DNA of 64,000 bases from Echiichthys vipera (taxonomy: Eukaryota > Chordata > Actinopteri > Perciformes > Trachinidae). How positions within the stretch are numbered: position 1 is the first letter of the stretch; every line of letters starts with the position of its first letter. The notes under the pieces were generated by a model. It was not told the DNA's origin, did no database searches, and saw only the letters and a program-made list of their open reading frames with translations. A program made the translations under genes and the position numbers. Shown here piece after piece: positions 47,501-59,800 of the stretch. The stretch covers positions 18,828,741 to 18,892,740 of the forward strand of contig OY829659.1 of assembly GCA_963691815.1 (NCBI GenBank). Reading direction: 5' to 3'.

Positions 47501-50326
47501 AACAATTTTCAGTAGAAAATGCAAATTAGTAATGGTTTGTTGGGATGATTTCAGAAAAATTTGGTTGCTGTATTGAATTTTTGAAATGTCTGATTACTAC
47601 CCGTTGACTCAAAGACAATCTTTCCATACATAAAGCTTACATGTGACAAATGGAAATGCTACATCATTTTCATTTGTTTATTGTTATAGGCAGCAGAGAC
47701 AGAGAGAGATAATAATCTCAAGAAACTTTAAAAAGCTTATAAAATCAGAAAACTTCAATCAGGGTCAGGCAGGAGTTTGAATACATTTGCATCACCAATT
47801 GAACCATTTCAATTCAGTCCCAGATTTTATTGATAATGCACTGGGCTCGGATCGGTCTGTTAATGCCAAGGAAATTAGGATAAATTCCATAAAAAAATGT
47901 TTTTTCCAGGTAGGCTTCTTAACATGACATCTTGTGCTACTTCATAATTATAATCCATTACCTGTTACTCCTCTAGAATACGATTTTACATTAAAAAGAA
48001 ACATACAGGATAATCATCATAACTCATCATAATAGATTGAACTACACAAAATATAATAAAGCAATAAACTGCTTACATGTTATTGCATCAATAATATAAA
48101 AAAATATATAACCCTGACAGGGACAATTCCCGTGCTTCTAAACGTACATTTTATTACTAATATTTTGTACTCTCTTTGAGTAAACCATTTGAATAGAAGT
48201 ATTTACTTGTAGACCTAATGCAGCATGTAATTTACATTGACAAGAGTAATACTCCGCCACTGTTTAATACCACAAAGTTTCTTATCCCAGGTCTTTCATG
48301 TCACTTGATATGGCACGAACTCTAATGTTAACCGAATGATTTCACAAATGAATCTGTGCCACAGGTGTCCTACGTGAAAGCCATAGACATCTGGATGGCG
48401 GTGTGTCTTCTTTTCGTGTTTGCTGCACTGCTGGAGTATGCAGCCGTTAATTTTGTTTCACGCCAGCACAAGGAGTTCTTCAGAATGAGGAAGAAGCTCA
48501 AAGAACAACAGCGGCAGAGAACTGTGAGTGCAACCCACCCACGCAGCCCCTCGGGCGGCTGTCACCTGCTATTCCCTGTGCCCAGCTATGCACGAGCTAC
48601 ATAGCTCAGCTGCGTGTTGCACTCCAGCCGAGAAATGCAGACAGCATTGACCTGTAATTAATTAAAGTCATCACCTTATTCCACTGTTCTCAACATCTTG
48701 CTGCCTCACATGTAGTGAAGAAAAATAAGGGGGGGGGGGGGGAAAGAGGCTAAACTACTTTTAAATCTAAAATATTTCTTAAATGAAGCAGTGTGACAGC
48801 AGCTGCAGCGTGGTTCATTTTTTTTAAACATGGGGTTGTCCATCCAGTTTGGAGAAGCAGGGAGGACAGGCATGGAGGCTAAGGAAAAGAATGGACTGCT
48901 GTGGATGGGGGCAGAAGCTAAACCTATTTTAGACACACAAAAAAAAAATCAATATCAGTTTAAGTGTACACTATATTAAGTATATTCTTATGGCTTTACC
49001 TTGCCATCAGAGTGGCTTGTTTATGTTTACACAAGGGAAAATTAAGCTGTTTTATAGTATAGTATAGTATGTAGAATAAAGTCACAAAAAAGTCAGTATT
49101 AGTCATAAAAAGTCATAGTATAGAAACAAATCATATAGTATGACTTTGATGAATTCAAACCAATTAAAACACCAAAGTCACACAATAACACAAAAAATAC
49201 ACCGTCAGTACTTCTGTCTGTACCTAACAACTCCACTTGAAAAAATCTGAACCATCCCTTTACAGTTTTTCTCAATCAATTTAGCTCATTTTCTCTACAG
49301 TTTTGCTACAACTGTTTTATAGGACATCACAACTTTATGGCATGTCTGCAAAAAGATAAAAACTCACCCAAAACATTTGATCAATGCTTCAAAACCTGGC
49401 AATTGTGTCAGTTTCAATCAGCAATCCATAAACAGGTGGTACCTGTTTCATTTGTACAGAATTGTACAAAGACACATGCAATTTTGTTGCATAATCTGTT
49501 GTGAACAACAAAACAAATTGTTCAGAGATTTAAACTTATTGTTTTAAAAAAAGAAAATTCTCATTCAAGAACTGAGCCAAAGCGAATGAGGAAGAACTGT
49601 AATACCTTGTAATATTTATAACACAAGAAACATTGGTTCTTATTTGTTGGGATTATGCTAAGATAATGAAATTTGCTCTAACTACATCTTCATGTTGTCA
49701 CATTAATGTCAGATTTGTATTCACTGTTTATGAAACAGATGATTAATGAATGGTTAATGAAAATTGGCACACAGGAGTTTCATAAATGTGGTCTCATTAT
49801 TCAATTCATGAGCTGCTTTCTCCCCATCAGCAGGGAAGTGTTGACAGTAAGGTGAAAGGCAAAAACATGGCAGGCAACAATGCTCCTCATGGGAACATAG
49901 ACCAGGAGTGCAGTGCCTGCGCCAGGGTATGTACTGTCGCCTTGTTCAGCTTAACACCAGCCAATCACTGGTGCTGTGTGATTCAGCATACAGTCATTAG
50001 GTCTCACACAGCTTCAGAGAGCAGATGGTTACTTTGTGCTGTTTTTTTTCTTTCAGGAGGAGGAGCTGGCACAGCAGGGTTTACTCTTCCAGAGATTTGG
50101 ACTTTCACTGTCAGCAGGGAGTGCACCAGAAATGGATGCACCGGTCTATGCTGATTTACCTCCTGGTTTAGGTTTCTATGACATCCGCAGGCGCTTTGTG
50201 GATCGAGCAAAAAGGATTGATACCATCGCCCGAGCTGTTTTCCCCATGAGTTTCCTCATGTTTAATGTCCTCTACTGGCTTACTTATAAAGTTCTACGAC
50301 ATGAAGACCTTCTAGCCAAGCAGTGA
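41568..50326 (+). CDS. glra4: Glycine receptor alpha subunit, GLRA4-like
   Basis: Pentameric ligand-gated chloride channel subunit of inhibitory synapses. Coding exons: 41568-41626, 42209-42336, 43099-43166, 45263-45486, 46853-46935, 47025-47162, 47267-47481, 48365-48523, 49831-49926, 50057-50326. All are in phase: 479 aa. The start MLLHILCMLWASSVILL is a signal peptide. The Cys-loop is C167-C181, and the glycine-receptor-specific second loop is C227-C238 (CTKHYNTGKFTC). Loop residues 'FLRQQWNDPR' fit the agonist site. TM1 lies near 251-273, and TM2 is PARVGLGITTVLTMTTQSS (279-297). TM3 lies near 312-333 and TM4 near 451-470. The core is as conserved as any alpha subunit. GLRA4 is chosen because 'RIDTIARAVFP' and 'YKVLR.ED' near TM4 resemble human GLRA4 and because human GLRA4 lies near TBC1D8B on the X chromosome. 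The TM3-TM4 loop is unlike alpha1-3. Another fish alpha paralogue remains possible. Confidence 0.9.
43548..43902. mobile_element. MITE with 'aggtcccat' inverted ends, glra4 intron 3
   Basis: It starts 'taaaggtcccattatg' and ends 'aatatgggaccttaaa', with good inverted termini. It shares 'gacaggatgagaaaaa' and 'caagtatgaacctgaa' with the element at 19067-19447, so both are copies of one family. No coding capacity. Confidence 0.7.
48729..48742 (+). repeat. Poly-G tract (14 G)
   Basis: Uninterrupted G run in glra4 intron 8, about 200 bases after exon 8. Confidence 0.9.
49261..49601. mobile_element. Tc1/mariner-type MITE in glra4 intron 8
   Basis: The left end 'cagtttttctcaatcaattt' with 'agctca' and the right end 'tgagccaaagcgaatgagga' with 'agaactg' are inverted copies of about 27 bases. 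Each is flanked outside by TA, the Tc1/mariner target. Length is about 340 bases with no open frame. Family not named. Confidence 0.65.
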
Positions 50327-50960
50327 CAACACAACAACTGAGGACCATAAAGACACAGGATACCTTTAATTCTGCTCTCTTCACTGAAACATTTACAGGC
50401 TGAGAGTCCTCAGCTGAGCAATGCAAGATGCGTGGTGACTGCATGTCCGGTGCCATCGGGACGTTCCATGACATGGAAGAGTCCATCGGTTTCTTTAAAT
50501 TTTTAATACTAAAGAAATGCACTTTTTCCTCAGCACTGATGCGTTGATATTTCACCTCAGTGCGCATTATGTGTGTACAGTCAACATCTTATATATCAAC
50601 TCACACTTTTTCGTGAAAATGCCTGTACAGTTCGTGTAGCTTCACTGTAGCACATCTTTACCAGAGCTACATTTTTAATTCCAATTTTACTGGTGTCACA
50701 ATCAGCATCTAGAGCCACGGGTTTCATTTCATTTCACAGAGAAAACGCATGTGTCACAAGCAGGAACATTTTGAACCAGTAGCAACTCTGACATGCTGTA
50801 CAGGCCTGGGACATACATTATTCGAAAACTATTTTTGGTCCCATAAATCCAGGGTTAAATGCTATTTTTTTATGACATGACTATTTTATTCAATATATTT
50901 ATCAGTTGACATTTTGAACCCTCCAGTATGAAGCCTATCTGTAATAAAAACAGATAACAC
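50327..50960 (+). other. glra4: Probable glra4 3' UTR
   Basis: Follows the TGA at 50324-50326. The first canonical poly(A) hexamer I see is AATAAA in 'ctgtaataaaaacag' at about 50943. Further signals near 51120 and 51585 could extend it. Confidence 0.45.
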
Positions 50961-52635
50961 ATTGCTTAACGTGTAATAAGTTCTCCTGAGGTCTGCACAA
51001 TGGGTGTTGTGTCAGTGTTTAACAAAGTCCAATTAAGTTACACAATGAGAATAAATTGTTTCTGTATTTCTTCTTTAGAAACAAATGAATCCCTGAAATT
51101 CTTTTCTGGTGAATTTAAAATAAAGAAATTCTTTCAATTTGAAATACTGAATGAAACATTGTGTACCCTTTCTTATATATGGTATGATGACAGTTTGTAT
51201 ATGATTGACACGTAATATGACAAAATCTGTGTTTACTCTGCAAATGTAACAGCATGCCAGGATCTTAGGCAAATACATACACGTAATCATTAGCTGTGAT
51301 ATAATTCAAATGATCAAACTATGACATCATCTAAGGCCATAAGCATCGAACCAGCACTGAACTTTGTCTTCCCTCTATCTAATACTTTCCTCTGTCAAAA
51401 TCAATCCTCATTCTACTTCCATGAGGTAAAAGTGCAAACTGCAACCGCAATAACTGTCTCTTAAACTATTCCCATGATTTGCACAATGTCTCACACTGTA
51501 TGGGTTAACATATTTTAACATATTGCAGATTAGCAATTATGTGTACAAATGCCCGAGGATCTCTGGTAACCTAGTCTCATTTTAAAAATAAATCTTGTTA
51601 TAAAATGAAGCTGTCATATTAATATTTCATTTCAAATGTAGCCGTCACATATACAGTAGGAGGAGCAGGGCTGCATACATCAGTGCTTTGAGTGTGAAAC
51701 ATAAATAGCGGTGGGGGAATGATGAGAGGACCCTTGATATCGAACCGTTTGCAGTTTGCAGACATCAAAAGCAAAAAAATAAGGATGGTGAGATGTATGT
51801 AGTTGCTGAAGAGGATATACATCATTACAAATAAATGGTCTCAGATCACATCACAGTTTATACTGTTACATTAAGCTTAATTCATCAATCACACAACTAT
51901 GAATCTGGTAAACATTGGTTAGACCAAACCAGGGACTCAAAAAAGTGTTTTACATTGATACAGCACCTTGATTTTGACTGCAAAATGATCTCCTGCAGCG
52001 CTCTTTATACAAAATCTGGGACATTGTATTCGTAGCCACAAGAGGGTGCTCTTGGTTGTATTATGTCCGATGTGAGCAACGTTGCACTTGGCCACACTTA
52101 GACCACATAATATACAGTTTTTACTCAATATGAGACGAGGGTCTATTAGTTTTTATATTTGTGGTGTGTTTGACAAACAAAACACCTTTTTCCTACAAAC
52201 TATCAATGGCTCATTCAATATTCAAAAAAATGCAGTGTATAAATTTACAGTAGTATTAAATTGCAATTAAGCCAGATCCACACATTCAATCAGATGGTGA
52301 TTTCATTCACTTAATAGAGTCAGAGGACAATAACTTAATGGTAGCCTGGCATACTGGACATCTCAATTGTGGGCAGTTAAGAGAGCTAATTATGTTGAAA
52401 AGATGGAAGGAGGGCAGATATTGAGGAAATACAAAACAATGTAACCATTCCATACTGTCTAATTAAAAAAAATTATAATTTTGAGGACGTATGCATGTAT
52501 ACAGTATGTGTGTGCCATCACTTTGTGAAATCCCTGTTTATATTACATTCTCTGTGTACCATGTTCTTTCATTTTGTTGAGCCCCTTGGAACCCTGGTTT
52601 TGAAAGGCGGTATCTAGAAATAAAGTTTATTATTA

Positions 52636-52673
<38 letters not shown>

Positions 52674-53400
52674 CAAGATAATTAATACTTACTTACTCCC
52701 CCCAGGGCTCACTGCTCCATCCAAACACTGAGGATAAGGGCTTAAATATTTGATACATGCATAGGCTATGACATATAGGCTACAATTGAACCTTTATGTA
52801 GCCCAATCCTTTCTAAGTCATATATCTCTCCATCTTTTTTTTATTACATGTAGGCAGAAACCTTGGCTAAGTCCATATGTGTAAGGTGTTTTTTAGGCCT
52901 GTCATCTGCAACTACTCATCTAACAGACCTCTTAGCTGAAAGAGAGACAGCAGGGGGCCCCTTCTACATACTATAGCCTGTACACAAACCTTCTTATGAT
53001 GCAAACAATACTAAGCTTTTAAATTAAAATAAATGTTTCTTAAATTTCACAAATAGGCTGATTAACTTTGCTAATAATATGTTGGACCCCCAGGGGTCCC
53101 GGACCCCCTGTTGAATATCTCTGGTGTAAGGTATTTGTGAAGGGATATGAAATTGAGCAGACAGCTTAGCCTACACAACATGTACAATATATACCACAGA
53201 GGTAAAGTATGCAAAAAAAAATATTCCTGGTGGAAGATGCATGTTGTATTTTAATTATTTGTGTAGCATAGGCTACATTCTGATATAAAATGTTGCTCAT
53301 TTTGGCAGAATTGGCACACATGTAAACAAAAAAAAACAACAGCAACATATTTTCCCCCTATTTGACATGTAGTAAAAATACTTAGAAATGAATAAGTATT
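50960..53400. other. Intergenic DNA between glra4 and nufip2, with repeats
   Basis: No gene recognised. About 52560-52672 looks like the tail of a retroposon ('tgttgagccccttggaaccc...aaaggcggtatctagaaata') running into an (ATT)n array. About 52890-53130 holds old transposon sequence: 'gcctgtcatctgcaactact' recurs at about 58031 as 'gcctgtcgtctgcaactcct', and 'cccccaggggtcccggaccc' is a common teleost repeat motif. Confidence 0.5.
52618..52672. repeat. (ATT)n microsatellite at a retroposon tail
   Basis: TTA/ATT array directly after 'aaataaagt', the usual 3' end of a fish retroposon. Confidence 0.85.
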
Positions 53401-53813
53401 GTTTGGGGACAGTGTTGAACTTGCAATAAGTTGGTTTTCCATTTTGGGAGTAGGGCTGGTCTCTCCGGGACCCTTCACAAAAAGTGTCCACTGGCTGGAG
53501 ACGTGGCAGCGCCTCCGGTCATATGATTTTAGTTCACACACGAACCCCACCCTGCAAAGATTTTTTTTTTTTTGAATATCAGTTGTCCGTTATTTTTAGT
53601 GTGACGAGATCTGAAGAGTCCCGCGAAATATCCCCTAGCACAAATACTATTTGGGATTTAGTGGCGGTGACCACCCAAAAAACAGAGCCATTTTTAGACG
53701 TTTACTGCTGACGTTTACAGAGGCTTCAAATAGCTTCCGTTTTACTCTGGTGGTGATTGGACTGCTCTGTCTGTACTTACCCCGTGAGCTAACATAGTGG
53801 TTGAACAAGTCCG

Positions 53814-56800
53814 ATGGAGGAACAGCCCAAAGATCGGGCACAAGAAAGGCAACATCACCACCACGGAGAGGACAGACACACAACTCAACACACAACGTGT
53901 CTAAAACATGATCAGAGCCACTTCCAGCGCCAGCATCAGGAAACGCAGACGAAGAAAACAGGTTGGGCCAACCGGAGAAGTGAGCTAACGCTTGCTAGCC
54001 TTAGTCAGCTAATGTCAACGAGTCGAGCCGACTAGCATTTAGCTAACTAATGTTAACTCCTATCTTGATTGAGAGCTTAGCCTGCTAGCTAGCAACTAGT
54101 CCAGAATATATGCCGTTGAACCCACTAATGTAAGAAACGTTAGAGCGGGTGAGTGAGCTAACCGATGAGACGGGTTGTTGGCCGCTGTCCATTAAGTTAG
54201 CTGACGTTGCGTGACAGTTGTCGCTTTGACATATCGGGGATTGACCTTGTGTGCGCCGGTTTCTCTCCACCCTTTTTTCCCCTTTTGCAAATGCAACTAA
54301 ACAATGCAGAATATCCCACCGTGTGTTTCAAAACGCATTAACTGTTTACGCTTGCATGTGTTTGCAACAGTAGTCAAATATCGTATCTTCAGCGTGCTTG
54401 TAGTCCAGTTTAAGGGAAAGCGAGAGCCGGCTCCACTGGAATGTTCTGAGCTGCCGTTTCCTGTCGGCCATGTTAGAATATCACTGCGAGCTAATGCTAG
54501 TTATCTGTCTAGTTAAATGTGTGTTGTACGACTACTGCATTGTGTAGTACTCGCGGGTCGTTGTTGTATTTTGCCCACTTGTTAGGTGTCTATCTTTAGG
54601 GTACAGCCAACTACTTATTGGTGCCATTGGCGTGTTAATGCCTAACTAGTCTTTGGTGGCTAGTTGACATTAGCTACAACGTTAGCCATCTCTGACAGGC
54701 CTGTTGCATGTTGTCCAGTCAACGATGAAGCCACGCAGCTGCTCCATTATGGCTAGTTGATAAAGATTGCTGCAGCTGAAACGGACCTTCCGTTCGCTGG
54801 CAGCTATATCAATGCAAACAAGTGTGAGGACATTCCCCTGTATAGTAAGAGAGACGAGGCTGTATGCAGAAGCTTTGCCTGTACTATGCCCACAGACATG
54901 AGGGGCAGCACCGTTGAATTCGCAGCCCCACGTTGACCCAGCCTTACCCATGCCGTTGCTGTGCAATGCATATACCTATTTATGGTTACTGACACTCCAA
55001 ATGTATGCTTTATATGCTGCTGTGAGAGCCCTCCTTTTACATCTTGTAGCAACTGGTCTTTGATATCAGATCAGATAATCTCAAGGAAGGTAACAGCTAT
55101 AGCAGTCCAGTATGCAGTTGATTTAATGTGACGCATAATACATGTCTATAACTTGTTAAGTACAGTGAGCAGCTCATCTAGGAATGTGTTAGGGGATGCA
55201 TATCTAGGGAATAAACGTGGACTATCAATGGCAAGGCACTCACCCTCTCTCACTTCTGGGATAAATGTTGCTGGAGAACATAGCTTCCCTAACAACATTG
55301 ACTGCTATCAGAAAATAACTAGAAAAGACGAATGTTTATTGTGACCACAAAGGGATCATCATAAACCTTTATTTTGCACATTTGTGGTTTGCATTGGACA
55401 CACTAGTGTTTTTTATATATCATATATTTATATTTCATATACTTGCATTCATTTAGAAAAAAGAGTATGATAGTTGGTACAGCATCTTGACCATTGTTTA
55501 GGGTCCTATATTGCTTATCATTGCATCGCAAATACTTCACCAAAGATTTGACTCAAATAAAAAACTTAAATTTCTTTAAGTAAGAAATGTCAAATACATC
55601 AATTGACACATAATCTTTTGTTAATCTTCTACCAGTCAGAGCAATTTTCTGCAATCTAGTAGAAAGAGTGGTTGAGGTGTTTCATCATTTCAGTATAAAC
55701 TGATTTTGTTTCCCCCCTTTCAGGCTATAAAAAAGTAAACATCAGTGAGGAGGAAGGGGAGAAGAATCCACATCTGTCTGATACTGTTGGTATGTCACAT
55801 CCCCCTAACAGCAATGGTAACAGACACACAAGTAACACAAATGTGAAGCAGAAGTCAACGCAAAAGCTGTACACGACTGTTCCAAAAGTGAGCAGCAAAG
55901 CGTTGGACCATAAGAAGAATATGGACCTTAAGAATGACAAGGAAAAGGCTCTGGATTTGAATCACCATGAGAGCCCGACTTTGGATAAGAAAGACTCTAT
56001 GTTGCTTCAAAATGGCGTTGTAAACTGTGGCTTGATTACAAATGGCTATTCTAGCAAGGACAATGATGGCAGCGGCTCAGAAGGTGGATATACTACTCCG
56101 AAGAAACGCAAGGCCAGATGTAACAACGGCAAGAACACTGATAATGTGATAAGAGAAAAGGAGAAAGACATGCCGCAGGGCAACACTACATACGAGCATG
56201 GGGCTTTTAATCTTGAGGCAACTGAGAAGGGAGTGACTTCTAGACTTGATGGCGTTCGAGCCGCCCATAAGGTAGAAGCTCAGTCAGCGGCTAGACGGGC
56301 TGTTGCGTCGGAAGCTTCAGTGGGTGATTCTCAGAGGAAAAACTCTGATGGCAAAACAGTTGGTACCTTTGGTAAAAAAAACGAGGAAAGGCACAAAGCC
56401 AAAGTTTCTTCACCTTCAAAAGAGGACTCGTGGACTTTGTTCAAGCCCCCCCCAGTATTTCCTGTGGACAATAGCAGTGCAAAAATTGTTCCCAAGATCA
56501 GTTATGCAAGTAAAGTAAAAGAGAACCTCAACAAAGTAGCTCAAGGTGGAGGAGAGACACTGCCTCCTCCTGTTAGACTGTCCCAGGTCCCTATGTCTGC
56601 TATGAAAACTATCACCTCAGCTAGCTTTACTAATGGCCCTGTTTCTGGAAATGGAAACGGCTGCCCATCAGTGGGTACCTTCTTTGCTCCTGCTGCTAGT
56701 AGTATTCCACCAGTCTCATCTATCCCAAGTGGCGAGAATGTAGCATCTCCATTGGAAAGTAACTGTAGCTCTACAACCAGTCCTGTAGATGGAGAAGCAT

Positions 56801-59800
56801 ATGAGCTTAGAAAGTGTACTCTTTTAATTTACCCTTTAAATATGCAACCTGTGCTCCCTAGTGCTCGTCACCTTGACCCACCGGCTGCTCAGACAAATCA
56901 GAAAGCCTTGGGAGATATCTTCCAGAATCAGTGGGGGCTTTCCTTCATCAATGAGCCCAACTTGGGGCCAGAAGGGGGAGGTGGCCAGGTGCCTGCAGAG
57001 GACAAGCCTACTGTGGTCACACCTCGAAGCGAGAGTCAGGCTGTTGCAGCCAAGGGTGCCCAGCCCTGTTTTGATGACAACCCATCATTCTTAGAGCCTG
57101 GCACGTTGGCTCAAGACTCTGAGAAAAGGACTTGTGCCCCTTGCAATGTGTCTAATGCTTGTTCTCCTGCGTGTGTGACGAGTGACGAGGAGAACCGGCT
57201 GCAGCCATGTAGCCAGGAAAAGACAAAAGTTGAGGCCAGGGGCGCAGGTTCGGCTGTGTCGGCCCCCAGTAAAGACAACGGTGCTAAGCCTGCACAGGGC
57301 CAGCAAACCACTGTGTTGTTTGGCTCATCTAAACAGGCTTACTCTAAAGACATTGGCAGAAGGTGTAGCTGGGGATCCTTTGATATTAAAGCTGCTGTCA
57401 CTTATCACACTAAAGGTAACTATGTCTACTCTACTCATTTAATTAACTTGTATAACCATTTAAGTTGTAATTCTTAAAGGGGTCCTATTATGCTTTTCCT
57501 TGGTTTCTGTAATATATATCTCATTATAATGTTGAATGTTTAAGCTAAACATAACCATGACCAAGTCCACACGCCCACAAAGTACAGCTCAAACAGCTCT
57601 GGTAGAACATGCTGCTGTTTACTACATGTAGCTACATGCCATCTACTGAGAAAGCTGAATGCCTGCATTGTTAATTTTTCCCTAAACTGAGAGTACACGT
57701 CTGCTATAACACGTCCAGTTGTGTTGTGTTTGGTTTAAAAAAGCATTTCTTGTGATTTCTGACCATAGAAATCGCTGCTTTATTGTCCCATAGTCTATTC
57801 ATTTAGACTGTACTATAGGAAACTCTAGTACTAGAGCTATTTTGTTTTGTATTGAGAAGAGCCGTTAGTTTATCTGTGCCAACAAACAAACTTGTTTTAT
57901 TGTATGTAAAGACGTAGGTCAATTATAATTGCATTCTGATTTCATGCAGTGCAAGGTGCGAGCAGTTATCCACCTGACAGCTGGGCATTTTAACAGGAGT
58001 TGGTAACCTTTCTGAGAAGTTAGAGGTGTGCAGCCTGTCGTCTGCAACTCCTCATCTAACAGCTCACTGTGGCTGCTCCCACCTGTTCCATTGCTTTGCA
58101 AAAATGAAAAATGATCCACTGACGAAAGAAATGCAGAAATTGACGTTAGTAATCAACAGCTGTGGTTAGTGCTAGCCTCTGACAAATACTTTACATCTTT
58201 TGTGACTGCCTCACAGTAAGAGCCACAGTCAGAGTGAAAAGTAAACAGTGAGGCTGATATTGATGCGATAGAATGACCAACTGTAACGCTGGATTACATG
58301 CTGCATAGTTTCCTGTGAATCCCTTGTGCTGGTAAAGGCAAGTTAATCTAGTGTGGCGATGGCAGGCTGCCATTTTGTTTTACAAAAAGCACTCAGTATT
58401 GCATTTTCTGAAAATATTCTTTGACAAAATCAATGCAGATGCTGAAATAATTTGCTTTTTTTTCCTTCAACAGAAATGGAATTCATTTTCAACTTGCAAA
58501 AACAAGGTAAACTAAACTTATTTGTCTCACTTCCTAGTCAACACTAATACATGAAGGATCCAGGCTAAGACCGTATACATGCTCAGTCTAAAGATAAGAC
58601 AAATCTATTTATGTTGTTGGAGTTAGGCCTCCTCCCAATAGGCCCTTCATATGAGTAAGATTACTGTGATAGACAGTCACATAGTCGGAAAGTTTCTTTT
58701 TTTTCTATAAGGAAATTATTTTTGTGCATGCACACCTCAACTGACATTTAGTTCATTAACAGTGGAAACTTAATTATAGATCCTGAAGCTTGTTTAGCTT
58801 CTTTATATAAATCACTAAGGACATACACAAATAACATTTTGTTCTCATCTGACTGTATGGCAGCATGTGTGCGGAGGCTGCATTTATGCCTTCAGCAAGC
58901 CTCTCGAGGACAGTCAGCTGTACATCACAGACTGACCTCACGTAACAGTCGACCCTTGAAAGGCCACATTTGTTTTATAATTAAACAGCAGAAACATAAG
59001 CAACCCAAGATAATCGCCTACAGAGACGGACACTGTTAAAATGACTGTGACATACTGCTAGTGTATATTCCTCTGGTAATGCAGTCATGCCAGCTGGCGA
59101 GTGAAATGCAGCAGTTATACATCAACACAGACGTGAGTTCAATGATATTTGTGGATATGTTGGCTGAATATTTCTGTCAATACCAAAACAGTACTTTTAA
59201 ACGATAAGGATGCACAATATATATCTGTTATTATGTATTATTAAACTACAGCCGATAAACTGATGATATGCAACGAGACGAGCTGAAACTTGCAACTCCT
59301 ATCAATGCGCATGTCTCCAACTTTCTGAAACCTGCTAGTTCCCACAAATGAGATGAGACAAGATGATGTAATCTCCATAGCAACAACTCTCTGTGTTTAG
59401 GGCTGAGTATTGTCAAGAACCTTGAAATTCGATTCCGATTCTTTAGGTCATGAATTAATTTGATATTGATCTAAGTGCTTCGACACTGATTCAGTAAGGA
59501 CACACTCACACTGTCAATTCATACCGTGCCCTGTGCCGAGTAATTGCCCCCCCCCCCCCCCCCTTCTTCCCCCAAGGCCCAGACCCGCCTATACTCACAT
59601 TTGAATATATCCATACGCCACAACAACACAGCAAAGTAGACACTTTTATCCAGAAAATGATATGTGCATGCGCATCTTTGCACAGGCTTGCTGCCGGGTT
59701 GTACTGAGCTGTGGTCCTTTGCTGCACATTCTCATCCATTCTCTCTCTCTCTCATATTTATATATATATATATATATATTTACACACACTGTACTGAATT

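Noticed and set aside
55792..57477. 561-residue open frame as a single-exon gene
   Set aside because: It is nufip2 exon 2 starting at an internal Met. The true reading begins in exon 1 (53814), and the last 20 or so codons are intron read-through beyond the donor at 57416.
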